DNA from: Lineus longissimus
Lineage: Eukaryota > Nemertea > Pilidiophora > Heteronemertea > Lineidae
DNA: 64,000 bases
NCBI RefSeq assembly: GCF_910592395.1
Contig: NC_088323.1
Coordinates: 5,828,001-5,892,000 of the forward strand
Direction of reading: 5' to 3'
A program made the translations under genes and the position numbers. Positions within the stretch are counted from its first letter, which is position 1. Each line of letters opens with the position of its first letter. Below the pieces are notes generated by a model. That model saw only the letters and a program-made list of their open reading frames with translations. It ran no database searches and had not been told where the DNA came from. This document shows positions 42,985-54,699 of this stretch, piece after piece.

Positions 42985-43185
42985 TTAGAGCTGCGTCCAC
43001 TTCTATATGGGGGATGCCTGGTCGACCCGTCTGTGTAGACATGCACTCACTTCTCTCTGGAGATGCCTGGTCGATCCTTCTGTGTAAGCATGCGTTCACT
43101 TCTCTCTGGGGATGCCTGGTCGACCCGTTTGTGTGGACATACGTCCACTTCTATTTGGGAGAAGCCTGGTCGATGTGCTCCATTG
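42985..43185 (+). repeat. 49-bp minisatellite in the alpha flank of UGT-2
   Basis: Units begin GATGCCTGGTCGACCCGTCT at 43013, 43062 and 43111, with a partial unit at 43161. The alpha flank of UGT-5 has more units (60545-60800). Confidence 0.85.
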
Positions 43186-43384
43186 CGAGGGGCTCTCCTT
43201 ACTTCGTCTGTTTGGGAGTCCTTGCTGACGATTCCGGGATCCGGATACCGTAAGTTGTTCTTATTTCAGGGAAAAGCCACCCAGAGTCTTCGCTACATGT
43301 GCGACGCTTCCTCTCTTGAGTCGCTTATTTCCACTGATGAAGGTCTGTTCCAATGCGGTTGAGAATAACTTGACTTTTGAGATG

Positions 43385-43653
43385 ACGAAAAACAGCTTCC
43401 AGCAGGTCCGCAACTACTCCAAAGAGGATCTTTGAAAAATATTTGAAAATGCAAAAACAATGCTCTAGAACGGAGTATAACCTCAGGCCTGCCTGTAATT
43501 CGCAAGCCAGTGTCCAAAACTGCCTCGCAACACTGGCGAAAGTCATTATCGGAGATCAGCATTAGTATGATACTACAAGTGGCGGCGCATGGTGGAAAGA
43601 AGGCACATTATCATCCTGGCTTGGTAAATCCCACGACCAAAATGTCCCTTTAA
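43385..43653 (+). repeat. UGT-upstream module, copy 2
   Basis: Same module as 39129-39398 and 61004-61263, with GCTTCCAGCAGGTCCGCAAC and a TAATTCGCAAGCCAGTGTCC block. Confidence 0.6.
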
Positions 43654-43777
43654 ATGCGTTACCAACATGCAGTGACGACCTGACAGTAACTTGTGTACGA
43701 GGTGCTGAAAAACATGATATAAAATTGTAAAGTTTCAAAATTATCGTTTAATTCTTTGCAGGTTCACCAGTTGCAAG

Positions 43778-45310
43778 ATGAAGGGAATTTTCGTCCTAGT
43801 CCTTGTGTGGGGGACTTCCTTCTCACTTGGTAAGAAAATCCTCCTTCTTCCGCTAGTGACCAGGAGCCACGTTCTACAGTTGAGTTCAATCGGAGATGGG
43901 CTTCTGAAGAAGGGCCTCGAAGTCCATATGGTGGTCCACTCAGGTCTGAAGGTCCCCAGTAATATCCTAAAGTCGGGCATGAAAATCATACGATACAAAC
44001 CTAGTGATGAAGAATTAAAAATGGACACTGTTGAGTTCCAAAAGAGCTTGGCTGAAGAAGGGATGACTACCGTAAAATTCCGCAATATGTTGAAGATCAT
44101 GTGGAAAGATATTGAAAACATGGCTGACACCCCCGACCTAATTGAAAAGTTGAGAAAAGAGAAGTTCGACTTCGCAGTTGTTGATAGCCCAGGTGGGTTT
44201 TTGCCCTGCCTTTACACGATTCCATATAGACTGGGAATAGAACATGCATCCATTAGTCCAGTTATGCCGTTCAAAACCTTGGCGATGTCACTACAAGTTC
44301 CGTTTTTGAATCCCACACAGTTAGACCCAACATTTTCTATGGTTTCCACCTTCTGGCAGCGTCTTAAATCGTTCTTGTATTTCAACATGATAACAGCGGT
44401 ATCGACGTGGACATTTGATGAGAGGAGATTGAAAGCTACTTGTGAAACCCCGTTTGAGTCGCTCCATGATTTGATGATGAAGACACACCTTTGGCTGATC
44501 GACCTCGACTCTTTGGTGGACGTGCCAAAACACCTGGCCCCAAATATAATTCTCGTTGGCGGCATTGTAACAAGCCCACCGCTTCCATTAGAAGAAGAGT
44601 TTAAAGTTTTTGCTGACAGTGCCACTGAGGGGTTGGTGGTCATCACATTCGGTGGAACCATCGGCTTCCTTCCAGTGGATTATGTCAACAGGATCGTTCA
44701 GGCCGTCGAGAAGGTCAAGTACAAGGTCGTTTTCAGGCAATTGACAAAACCAACGGTAAAAGTGCCTGCAAATTTAAAGATTGTTGACTGGGTGCCTCAG
44801 AATGACTTATTGGCTCACCCGAACACCAAAGTCTTCGTTACTCATTGCGGCAGCAACGGCCAGCACGAGGCAGTGTATCACGGAGTCCCTATGCTAGGGC
44901 TTCCGTTATGCACTGACCAAATCTACAATGCTGCAAAACTCACCCCCAAAGGTCTAGGGAGACATCTAACACTCGCAACTGTCACCCCAGAGGAGCTAGC
45001 AGCCGCCATTGAAGACGTTGCAACCAATCCAAAGTACCGCGCCAACATTCAGAAGGCTTCCAAGATCTTCAAGTCCCGTCCAATGGCACCTCGAGAGAGG
45101 GCAGCGTACTGGATCGAACACGTAATGGAACACGGCTCGGATCATCTTCAGGCTTACACGAATCAGTTGGCCTGGTACCAGATTCTCCTGCTGGATGTTA
45201 TGGCTTTCATACTCGTGGTCGTGTTGTTAGTTTGTTTCATCATTTACAAGTGTGTGAGGTTTATATGCAGAAGATGCCCTAGTACATCACGGAAGGAAAA
45301 GGTAAACTAA
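43778..45310 (+). CDS. UDP-glycosyltransferase, UGT-2 of cluster
   Basis: A 510-residue paralog of UGT-1 with all key parts: signal peptide, His31, Asp136, the UGT signature with PLCTDQ, the transmembrane anchor and the KEKVN tail. The stretch after Asp136 reads SPGGFLPC, unlike UGT-1 (GPGGIITG). Residues around 96-140 (VKFRNML, NMADTPDL) match UGT-5, whereas the middle and C-terminal half carries its own marks (NMITAVS, NIILVGG, KASKIFK). A 3' splice site ends at 43761, 16 nt before the ATG. Flanks are alpha upstream and B downstream. Confidence 0.95.
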   Translation: MKGIFVLVLVWGTSFSLGKKILLLPLVTRSHVLQLSSIGDGLLKKGLEVHMVVHSGLKVPSNILKSGMKIIRYKPSDEELKMDTVEFQKSLAEEGMTTVKFRNMLKIMWKDIENMADTPDLIEKLRKEKFDFAVVDSPGGFLPCLYTIPYRLGIEHASISPVMPFKTLAMSLQVPFLNPTQLDPTFSMVSTFWQRLKSFLYFNMITAVSTWTFDERRLKATCETPFESLHDLMMKTHLWLIDLDSLVDVPKHLAPNIILVGGIVTSPPLPLEEEFKVFADSATEGLVVITFGGTIGFLPVDYVNRIVQAVEKVKYKVVFRQLTKPTVKVPANLKIVDWVPQNDLLAHPNTKVFVTHCGSNGQHEAVYHGVPMLGLPLCTDQIYNAAKLTPKGLGRHLTLATVTPEELAAAIEDVATNPKYRANIQKASKIFKSRPMAPRERAAYWIEHVMEHGSDHLQAYTNQLAWYQILLLDVMAFILVVVLLVCFIIYKCVRFICRRCPSTSRKEKVN

Positions 45311-46290
45311 AACTGCATCTCGAACATGATGATATGTAGGAAACGTCTCCCAAAACGCTGGCGAGGGATTCTTTCTTTCTACTACGGTAATTCTTGTATA
45401 TAAAACGAGGTCAAGGAAAGCAGGTCGCCTTATCACTTGCTGGTTGAGCAGCACAGTGAGAGGTTCTCAAAGCACATTACGTCATGCATTACGATCGAGA
45501 AGACCCAGCCGGTAATCAGGGGTAACAATTATCGCTTTAAAGGAGGATAAAACGTTCCAACCATGCTTTGCCAAATGTGCCAGAGTGACTTGCTAAAAAA
45601 CGCACTTGAAGAGCAAAGTTTCGGCAGTCTCGAAAAGATTGCGGGAGATCCGGAGATTTGGCAAATATTGTGCTGTTTTTGAGTGGTTTACCTGAGCCTT
45701 TCCCAATACGACCACGCAAACTTTGCGCGATGATCTTGCATGGTTGCTAAAATTTGGAGAAAATTTGCTTGGGTTTAGCGATGCATTGCTTTCATAAATA
45801 TGAAAAATAAAATCTTTTTAGTTTCAGCTGGTTGCATGACGTTGGTATGTACAATTTCTCAAGATGTGGATGTAAGGTACTTTATGAAATACATGTATAG
45901 CCATGTGATTGATTCGCTTGGGTACCCGCAAATTTTGCGAGCTATTCGTAAATGTGGCGCTAGGTCGTGTTTGACTAGGTATAACATTATATATGTCGCG
46001 TGAATAATTTTGTCGTACTGTCAAATTGTAGAGACCCATATTTGCGGCTTCGTCTAACTCAATCTGACCGACCTGGCACCCGCCTTTTGCAGGCTCACCG
46101 GCGTGTAGAAACTCAGCCTCTCATACCGATTGGCCAGCGCAGAACTGGGGTGAGCAACGCATACTCGCTCATAGGAGAACACAAAAGATAATGATGATGT
46201 TCTTCATTCGTATTTATTATCAACAACACGTGAAATACATTGTAGATATAACGGTATACATTATTTATGAAGCTATACAAAGCTAGTAAA
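45311..46290. other. Type B downstream spacer after UGT-2
   Basis: No convincing gene. Matches the spacer after UGT-3 (52864 on). A 67-codon frame at 45800-46003 is also present after UGT-3, but its changes do not look selected. Confidence 0.5.
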
Positions 46291-47376
46291 TCACTACTAT
46301 AATGGACGTAGAAATAGTTTGTCACACACCTCCTCCGTCAGTTCAGATCGGATGACCTCGAAACTTTTATTGAAAGTCGTGGTTGATATGGAGATGGTCC
46401 TCGCCGGGTGAAATGGGTAAACTTTGCAGCGATCGAGGAGAATAGCATTTTTTGTTCTTTCTATATATGGGCATACTCATTAACATAAGGGGCCTTTTCA
46501 GCAGGTCTGATTTGCATATGGGGCCATCTATTAAATCGAAAGTGTGGGATTATACAAAAGTAAGCCGGGAAAGTATTGGGGCCACTATATGTTTGAAGCA
46601 TTCATCAATTTCCGTAATTTTCCTCCTTTATTTTGGTCGTACCTTCCCCCTTACGTTGTTAATCGCTCTTAATTTTTCTAAGTACCGTATGGGAATTCAT
46701 CACGTGATACACGTCTCATAATTACAAAACCGCCTCACCGACCCAAGCACTGGGCGCAAATTAGCGCACAGCTCCCCATATGAATACAAGGGGCAAATAT
46801 AAAATATGATATAAAATCCCGATTAACATTTCTTTACTGCGATAAAAACAGGCTAACCACTGCAGATTAACAGGTAAGTGAGTGTTCCAGAACGAGTGGA
46901 GTCCGTGCGGAGGGTGTCGAAAAAACCCTAGGCGAACTGCTTCCTCCATCTGGTGCTGCCACCCACTATGCTCGCGGCATTTGTTGTACTAAGTTCGTAA
47001 CACGCCATTGCCTCTTCACCATTCGCGAAATAGTTCGTCAAAATAAGTCGGGACCACTTTGAAGAGTGGTGGAGTTTGATTTTTCCGGTCGTTTTGCTCC
47101 ATACCATACTCGACCCCACCTCCAAACCAAAGCCAATGAAGACAAATCCCCCCCCCCCGACCTATCAATACATATACCGTGATTGCCTCAATCATTAGAA
47201 GAAGACAAGGTCACAACCCCTCAGAACAATCAACCCATATCACCCAGATTGTCCCAATCATCAAAATCAAGACAACATCACAACCCCAAGACATATCATT
47301 TAATTTCACCCAAATTGCCCCAACCCCACAGTAAGCCCACACCCTAAAACAACCCGCGCCACGGGTATTATGCTAG
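46291..47376 (+). mobile_element. Non-autonomous Helitron, 1086 bp
   Basis: It starts TCACTACTATAATGGACG and ends in the hairpin ACCCG-CGCCA-CGGGT (47352-47366), six bases, then CTAG (47373-47376). It lies between A and T. The paralogous spacer after UGT-3 shows the uninterrupted site (GCTAGTAAATCATCGG near 53943-53958). These are the four hallmarks of a Helitron. No Rep/helicase is encoded. A 65-codon frame on the minus strand (46928-47125) is of unknown origin. Confidence 0.9.
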
Positions 47377-47724
47377 TCATCGGAAAGTAAGAGTGGCCGA
47401 CAAGTGATGAAGGTAAACAAAATGGCTTAGAATTTATTGACAGGTGCGGCCTGATACCATTTGTGCCGATTCTCAACTCTGACACTGGGACCTGACATGA
47501 CCGGCCAACGATGACAAAGACAGCTAGAGTCGCCTATCTAATCAATAGTGTACATTATACTGATCGAATACTCAATCGGATTGTTTTATGACATGTAAAT
47601 CACTTATCAATAGCCTAGCAATATCTTGTTTCATTATATCCATACATACCTTTCACAACTTATAGGCCAATGTCGAGCTTTTAACACGATAGAGCTTGTC
47701 AAGACGTCGAGACGGGCTTCATGC

Positions 47725-48238
47725 TATAACACTAGAGTCCATTCGTAAATGTTACGCCCGCATCGTTTGGCGCTCTGGATGGCGAACTACTGGTGGGATT
47801 TCTTGGACTTCACCTCAAAACCAAGCATGCTCTTTTCACTTTAGTATCCATGGTAACGAAATAAATTTTTTAGCATGCATTTGTGTTCATTGACGTAGTG
47901 CACTGAATTCGGACATTTTCCGCTCAGTACGGTTTATTTCTCGACGAATCTGGATGAAATGTTCAGGTTATTATTTTTTGTGTCCCTCCTCTCATGTACC
48001 AAGAATGAATGAGAAATATCATGAAACAAAATATGGTCTATCCAGGGTGACAATAGGACTTCGCTGAAGAATTTTATTTATTTCAGCACTGAGAATGCTG
48101 AACACCAAAATCCTGTTTAGGTTTGAGGCAAGGATCAATAAAAACCCAACTTCAAAGAAATCCAACCAGTAGTTCGCCCTCCAGAGCCCTGCAAACGATA
48201 CGGACATAAGATTTACGAATGGACTTTAGTAGAGCATA
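47725..48238. repeat. Inverted-repeat element upstream of UGT-3 (beta flank)
   Basis: Same element as 38131-38640, with arms around AGTCCATTCGTAAATGTT and its inverted counterpart GATTTACGAATGGACT. Confidence 0.6.
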
Positions 48239-48787
48239 TTGGGCTGGTAATAAAGCATGTGTATGTTTGGTTCTCGGCTCAAAAGGTCAAGTTGTTCTTA
48301 ACCGCATGGGAACAGACCTTCATCAGTGGAAAGAGAGCTGCTGAAACAAGGTATGACAACAATTTAATAGGGCGAATTAAACAAATATTGTCTGTTAGTC
48401 TTTTGTTCATGTAGTATACGTACTCGCAATTTCTCGGTTTATAGTTTAAGGAATTGATAACGAACTGGAGGTATTGGTTGCCTCACCAAAACCGTGAGGG
48501 TGGAGCTAAATTGTAGACTAAAACCGAGGCAGAGCCGAGATTTTGACCAACATTTGAGCTCCACCCGAACTAGAATTATGCCCTGCAATAATTCATATTT
48601 ATACCTTCCTATAAATTCTAACCTGAACGTCGCCTCTTTTTCATACTTCTACTTACTTAATTACATTTTACGGCGTATAAAATGTTCTACCCCCCCCCCC
48701 CCCCCCATCACACAGCTGAGCGCAAATTTACAAATGCCCTCCTCCCCCTTACCTGCGTGATGGCCAGCTGAGTTAAAAAGTTAAAGT

Positions 48788-48955
48788 CAGCCTGGTACCC
48801 TTATACTCCTGGGTGGAGAGAAGCAAGTAGGGTGAAGTGTCTTGCCCAAGGACACACAGATGAAACAGTGTTGATTCGACTTAGTATCGAACCTACGACC
48901 TCCTGGTTATAAGCCCGGCGCTCTAACCACTCTACTACTGATCACCGAGAGCCCT
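48788..48955 (-). repeat. tRNA-derived SINE with CORE/MIR-like segment, copy 1
   Basis: On the minus strand an A-box-like TAGAGTGGTTAGAGCGCC is followed about 25 nt later by a B-box-like GTAGGTTCGATAC. Upstream on the + strand TCTTGCCCAAGGACACACAG resembles the conserved core of MIR/CORE-SINEs. A second copy is at 55225-55402. Confidence 0.75.
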
Positions 48956-49215
48956 GCATTAAACACTGTGTACATTACATGTACATGGCTGTTCATTGGT
49001 TTTGGTAAAAAGTACCCCTGGAGCCGATCAATCCTCACCAAATTTTATATGTGTTAAGAAGAACCCTTTACCAATATCATGATAAAATTTTACATTATTC
49101 CAATACTAAATGCCATGATCAAGTTGTCCCTTTAAATGCGTTACCAACATGCAGTGACGACCTGACAGTAACTTGTGTACGAGGTGCTGAAAAAGATGAT
49201 ATGAAATTGTATAGC

Positions 49216-51290
49216 ATTCTAAAATACCTTGGTACCGTAAAGTCAACTTTTAAATGGAAAATGCATAAGCCTCGTTCTGAGAGCGGAGTGTTTTGGACAC
49301 GCAACCAAGATGCTCTACCAAAGTTCCCTCGGGTTGCACTAAAATGTGGAAACCATGCACACGTCACGTCAATGGAATTTCAGCTCACTTCAGAAGTTTG
49401 AGGCTCTCAAAACACTGCTTCAAACACAAATCAGCCAAGGAAGCATCAACCACCCTAAGTTTTTTAATGAGCACTACACATATTTGCCGAGAAAAACGCT
49501 CCAAATAGGTAGTTGATAAAGCTTGGAATCAGTGAAACCTTGGAACCAGTGATAAACCTTGGAATCAGTCCTAAAAATGCATAAAAACATGAAATAATGC
49601 CATACGAACCTAACGTGGTTACGAATCAACATTTGGAGCTTATTCTTACATGATCAGATCGGAATTTTATGGTAATTTAGAAATCTGTCGCATATCCGAT
49701 TCAATAGTCTATATTTTAAAACAACCCAGTTGTACCTCGCCTCCAGTGTACAGTACTGATCTCCCAAATATGGGAAGACACGCCCACCACACACCCATAA
49801 TATGGACCAATAGCGCTCCGCTTATAAATACGCCACCACCACACGGGGCCTTTTCGATCAGACGAGTTGCTTGGGAAGTTGGGGGCCTGTCATGCATTAT
49901 GCATGGATAAGGTTGACGACTATGTCTAGGCCTAATTGTCTATGATTGACTGATATTTTATAACAAACGATGAATAAAAGAAGCCTAGTCATGTATGTTT
50001 ATCACCGAAGTTTGCGGATGAAAATTTCCTTCGCCGTGAGCGATTTCTTACATCTTCCAGTACGCATCGAGGGATGCAGAGATCTTTGTGACGTCACCAG
50101 TTCTAAGCGGGTTTTTTTATTCACGTGTGTGTTTCTCCTATGATCTCGTGCATCTAGTACCGAGCATAATACTTTATCGTCTATGGAATACAAAACAATC
50201 ATAAAAACTAATTTTTGCTTCCATTGAAGAGAAATAAAATATTTTAACGACCACAGCGCATTGCCAATTGATGACGTCATCCTCCACATTAAAAATGTTG
50301 GCTTCTGAACGAACTGGCAAATTGCTATCAATAAAGTCAGCTGGGACGAGACTGTCAGTTGGGAGGGTATAAATCGTGGAAGGAACGCACCCGATTTCCC
50401 GCGCTATTTGCACAGTGATTCCATGGTTTACATTGAATATTCCAAGGTTTATCAGTGTTTCCAAGGTTTCACTAATTCCATACTTTATCAACTACCCTCC
50501 AAATAGCCCATTTGCGCGGATTTTAGCATCACTTGAGCGAGCCGATGCGGACTTCCTATGCGCGCTGTACAAAATGTACATGTCTCATTTTCTGTAACGT
50601 TGCCGTAACATAATGTAAACAACGGCGGTACCGGCGCTCCGGCCGGGCCGGCGATGGATGGAATTTGCCAAATTCGCGCATATTCAAGTTATTTTCGTGG
50701 CCTATCTTTTTAAGTTTGAGGTATTTTAGAATAGAAATTGAACCCGAGGCGTATCGGCTCGGGTTTGGACTGTATTTTAGCTCCACCCTCGAGTGTCTTG
50801 GTAACTCAACCAAGGTCCGAAGCCGAGGGTTCAATTTCTATTCTAAAATACCTCAAACTTAAAAAGATAGGCCACGAAAATAACTTGAATATGGCAAATT
50901 CCATCCATCGCCTGCCCGGAGCGCCGGTAGCGCCGTTGTTTACATTATGTTACGGCAGCGTGCATAGGAAGTCCGCATCGGCTCGCTCAAGTGATGCTAA
51001 AATCCGCGCAAATGGGCTATTTGGAGCGTTTTTCTCAGCAAATATGTGTAGTGCTCATTAAAAAACTTAGGGTGGTTGATGCTTCCTTGGCTGATTTGTG
51101 TTTGAAGCAGTGTTTGGAGAGCCTCAAACTTCTGAAGTGAGCTGTGTGCATGGTTTCCACATTTTAGTGCAACCCGAGGGAACTTTGGTAGAGCATCTTG
51201 GTTGCGTGTCCAAAACACTCCACTCTCAGAACGAGGCTTATGCATTTTCCATTTAAAAGTTGACTTTACGGTACCAAGGTATTTTAGAAT
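49216..51290. mobile_element. Inverted pair of TIR elements inserted just upstream of UGT-3
   Basis: Two copies of one element face each other: 49216-50732 (interrupted by a later insertion) and 50840-51290. Each is bounded by ATTCTAAAATACC and its inverse. They flank a 107-bp spacer with its own inverted ends (AGAAATTGAACCCGAGGC, GCCGAGGGTTCAATTTCT). Arms match over more than 400 bp. UGT-4 and UGT-5 show the uninterrupted site (TTGTATAGCATCAAAATTATC). No transposase is visible. Confidence 0.85.
49508..50496. mobile_element. 989-bp nested TIR transposon with 9-bp target duplication
   Basis: The ends GGTAGTTGATAAAG and CTTTATCAACTACC begin imperfect inverted repeats of about 56 bp containing repeated ACCTTGGAA blocks. 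CTCCAAATA is duplicated on both sides (49499-49507 and 50497-50505). The other arm of the host element has this 9-mer once, confirming the empty site. A 9-bp duplication suggests a Mutator-like element. No transposase is visible, so it is non-autonomous. Confidence 0.88.
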
Positions 51291-51339
51291 CCTTAATCAA
51301 AATTATCGTTTAGTTCTTTGCAGGTTCACCCGTTACAAG

Positions 51340-52863
51340 ATGAAGGGAATTTTCGTCCTAGTCCTTGTGTGGGGGACTTCCTTCTCACTTGGTAAGAAAA
51401 TCCTCCTTCTCCCGCTAGTGACCAGGAGCCACGTTCTACAGTTGAGTTCAGTCGGAGATGGGCTTCTGAAGAAGGGCCACGAAGTCCACATAGTGGTCCA
51501 CTCAGGTCTGAAGGTCCCTAGTACTATCCTAAAGTCGGGCATGAAAATCATACGATACAAAACTAGTGAAGAAGAATTAAAACTGGACACTGTTGAGTTC
51601 CAAAAGGGCTTGGGTGAAGAAGGGACTTCCACAGAATTGCAAAATATGTTCAATATCATCCAGACAGATAGTGAAAACATGGTTGACAACCCCGACCTTA
51701 TTGAAAAGTTGATAAAAGAGAAGTTCGACTTCGCAGTTGTGGATGGCGCTGTTGGCATTTGGACCTGCCTGTACACCATTCCATATAGACTGGGAATAGA
51801 ACATGCATCCATCAGTACACTTATGCCGTTCAACACCTTGGCGATGTCACTACAGGTTCCGTTTCTGAGTCCCTCACAGTTTGACACCACATTTTCTATG
51901 GCTTCCACCTTCTTGCAGCGTCTTAAATCGTTCTTGTATTTCAACACGCTATCAGCGGTATTGAAGTGTGATGAGAGGAGACTGAAGGCTACTTGTGAAA
52001 CCCCGTTTGAGTCGCTCCATGATTTGATGATGAAGACACACGTTTGGCTGATCGACCAAGACTCCTTGGTGGACGTGCCAAAACACCTGGCCCCAAATAT
52101 GATTCTCGTTGGCGGCATTGTAACAAGCCCACCGCTTCCATTAGAAGAAGAGTTTAAAGTTTTTGCTGACAGCGCCACTGAGGGGTTGGTGGTCATCACA
52201 TTCGGTGGAACCATCGGCTTTCTTCCAGTGGATTATGTCAACAGGATCGTTCAGGCCGTCGAGAAGGTCAAGTACAAGGTCGTATTCAGGCAATTGACAA
52301 AACCAACGGTAAAAGTGCCTGCAAATTTAAAGATTGTTGACTGGGTGCCTCAGAATGACTTATTGGCTCACCCGAACACCAAAGTCTTTGTCACTCATTG
52401 CGGCAGCAACGGCCAGCACGAGGCAGTGTATCACGGAGTCCCGATGCTAGGGCTTCCGGTAATCGGTGACCAAATTTACAATGCTGCAAGACTCACCGCC
52501 AAAGGCTATGGAAGACATCTAATACTGGCAACTGTCAGCCCAGAGGAGCTAGCAGCCGCCATTGAGGATATTGCAACCAATCCAAAGTACCGCACCAACA
52601 TTCAGAAGGCTTCCAAGATCTTTAAGTCCCGTCCAATGGCACCTCGAGAGAGGGCAGCGTACTGGATCGAACACGTTATGGAACACGGCTCGGATCATCT
52701 TCAGGCTTACACGAATCAGTTGGCCTGGTACCAGATTCTCCTGCTGGATGTTATGGCTTTCATACTCGTGGTCGTGTTGTTAGTTTGTTTCATCGTTTAT
52801 AAATGTGTGAGGTTTATATGCAAAAGATGCTCTGGGACATCACGAAAGGAAAAATTAAACTAA
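51340..52863 (+). CDS. UDP-glycosyltransferase, UGT-3 of cluster
   Basis: A 507-residue member of a second subgroup with UGT-4. It has TSTELQNMF in place of the VKFRNML type, three residues fewer before CDERRLKATC, and PVIGDQIYNAARLTAKGYGR in place of PLCTDQ. The stretch after the catalytic Asp reads GAVGIWTC. The tail (IVYKCVRFICKRC, KEKLN) is the most diverged in the cluster. The frame is open for 46 codons upstream, but those bases belong to the inserted element. The ATG at 51340 matches the start of every paralog and is taken as the start. The acceptor ends at 51323. The 2-kb insertion sits only 33 bp upstream of the acceptor. Flanks are beta upstream and B downstream. Confidence 0.93.
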   Translation: MKGIFVLVLVWGTSFSLGKKILLLPLVTRSHVLQLSSVGDGLLKKGHEVHIVVHSGLKVPSTILKSGMKIIRYKTSEEELKLDTVEFQKGLGEEGTSTELQNMFNIIQTDSENMVDNPDLIEKLIKEKFDFAVVDGAVGIWTCLYTIPYRLGIEHASISTLMPFNTLAMSLQVPFLSPSQFDTTFSMASTFLQRLKSFLYFNTLSAVLKCDERRLKATCETPFESLHDLMMKTHVWLIDQDSLVDVPKHLAPNMILVGGIVTSPPLPLEEEFKVFADSATEGLVVITFGGTIGFLPVDYVNRIVQAVEKVKYKVVFRQLTKPTVKVPANLKIVDWVPQNDLLAHPNTKVFVTHCGSNGQHEAVYHGVPMLGLPVIGDQIYNAARLTAKGYGRHLILATVSPEELAAAIEDIATNPKYRTNIQKASKIFKSRPMAPRERAAYWIEHVMEHGSDHLQAYTNQLAWYQILLLDVMAFILVVVLLVCFIVYKCVRFICKRCSGTSRKEKLN

Positions 52864-54185
52864 AACTGCATCACGAACAGGATGATATGTAGGAGACGTC
52901 TCGCGAAACGCTGCCAGGGATTCTTTCTTTTCTACCACGATAATTCTTGTATTTAGGACTAGTTGTTGGCATTGTTTCCAGATACTAATGATATATATAC
53001 AGAGCTTCACATTAAGGAAGATTTAGGACTACATATATAGACCTCAAGCAGCTGAAGAGTTTTTGAAATAGAGCCTGAACCAAGGAAAGAATATGCCTCC
53101 TCGAAAAGGTAGAGCCTCCCCCACTGACTACGCCCCTATTTTTCACGATTGAGAAGACCCAGCCCGTAGTCAGGGCTAAAAATTAGCGCGTCGAAGGAGG
53201 AAAAAACGTGCCAACCATGCTTTGCAAAATATGCCAGAGTGACTTGCTAAAAAGGAACCTGAAGAGCAAAGTTTCGGCAGTCTCGAAAACTTTGCGGGAG
53301 ATCCGGAGTTTTTAGCAAATATTGTGCTGTTTTTGAGTTGGTTTGCGTGTGCCTTTCCCAATACAACCACGCAAACTTTGCGCGATGATCTTGCATGGTT
53401 GCTAACATTTGCTTGGGTTTAGCGATGCATTGCTTTCATAAATATGAAAAATAAAATCTTTTTAGTTTCAGCTGGTTTCATGACGTTGGTATGTACAATT
53501 TCTCAAGATTTGGATGTAAGGTACTTTATGAAATATAGCCCAGCGATTGATTCGCTTGGGTACCCGCAAATTTTGCGAGCTATTCGTAAATATGGCGCTA
53601 GGTCGTGTTTGACTAGGTATAACATTATATATGTCGCGTGAATAATTTTGTCGTACTGTCAAATTGTAGAGACGCCTATTGGTGGCTTCGTGTAACTCAA
53701 TCTGACCGACCTGGCACCCGCCTTTTGACTAACTTAAAGGTTCAGTGTGCAGGCTCACCGGCGTGTAGAAACTCAGCATCTCATACCGATTGGCCAGCGC
53801 AGAACTGGGGTGAGCAACGCATACTCGCTCATAGGAGAGCACAAAAGAAGATGATGATGTTCTTCATTCGTATTTATTATCAACAACACGTGAAATACAT
53901 TGTAGATATAACTGTATACATTATTTATGAAGTTATTCAAAGCTAGTAAATCATCGGAAAGTAATATTGGCCGACAAGTGATGAACGTGTCCGAATTTGT
54001 TTATCTAATCAAAAGTGTACATTATACTGATCGAATACTCAATCGGTTTTTTTTATGACCAGCTATCATTTACAAATAGCCTAGCAATATCCTGTTTCAT
54101 TATATCCATACATACCTTTCATAACTTATAGGCTTATATCGAGCTTTTAACACTATAGAGCTTGTCAAGACGTCGAGACGGGCTT
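52864..54185. other. Type B spacer after UGT-3
   Basis: Matches the DNA after UGT-2 and has the empty Helitron site near 53950. A 65-codon frame at 53444-53641 parallels that at 45800. No gene is called. Confidence 0.5.
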
Positions 54186-54699
54186 CATGCTATAACACTA
54201 TAGTCCATTCGTAAATGTTACGCCTGCATCGTTTGGCGCTCTGGATGGCGAACTACTGGTGGGATTTCTTGGACTTAACCTCAAAACCAAGCATGCTCTT
54301 TTCACTTTAGTATCCATGGTAACGAAATAATTTGTTTAGCATGCATTTGTGTACATTGCACTGAATTCGGACATTTTCCGCTCAGTACGGTTTATTTCTC
54401 GACGAATCTGGATGAAATGTTCAGGTTATTATTTTTGGTATCCCTCTTCTCATGTACCAAGAATGAATGAAAAATATCCAGAAACACTATATGGTCTATC
54501 CAGGGTGACAATAGGACTTCGCTGAAGAATTTTATTTATTTCTGCACTGAGAATGCTGAACGCCATAAATCCTGTTTAGGTTTGAGGCAAGGATCAATAA
54601 TAACCCAACTCTAAAGAAATCCGACCAGTATAGTTCGCCCTCCAGAGCCCTGCAAACGATACGGACATAAGATTTACGAATGGACTTTAGTAGAGCATA
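54186..54699. repeat. Inverted-repeat element upstream of UGT-4 (beta flank)
   Basis: Third copy of the element at 38131-38640, with arms near 54202 and 54660-54699. Confidence 0.6.

Noticed and set aside
45800-46003. Small secreted-peptide-like frame (starts MKNKIFLVSAG), also at 53444-53641
   Set aside because: The substitutions I see between the two copies change amino acids and none is clearly silent. Type A spacers carry a deleted, interrupted version. This is the pattern of unselected DNA.
49216-51290. Possible CRISPR-like or satellite structure from repeated and inverted segments
   Set aside because: There are only two inverted copies with transposon-type ends and target duplications, not regular spacers.
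51202-51339. 46-codon N-terminal extension of UGT-3
   Set aside because: It is encoded by the inserted element, hides the signal peptide, and all paralogs start at the equivalent of 51340.
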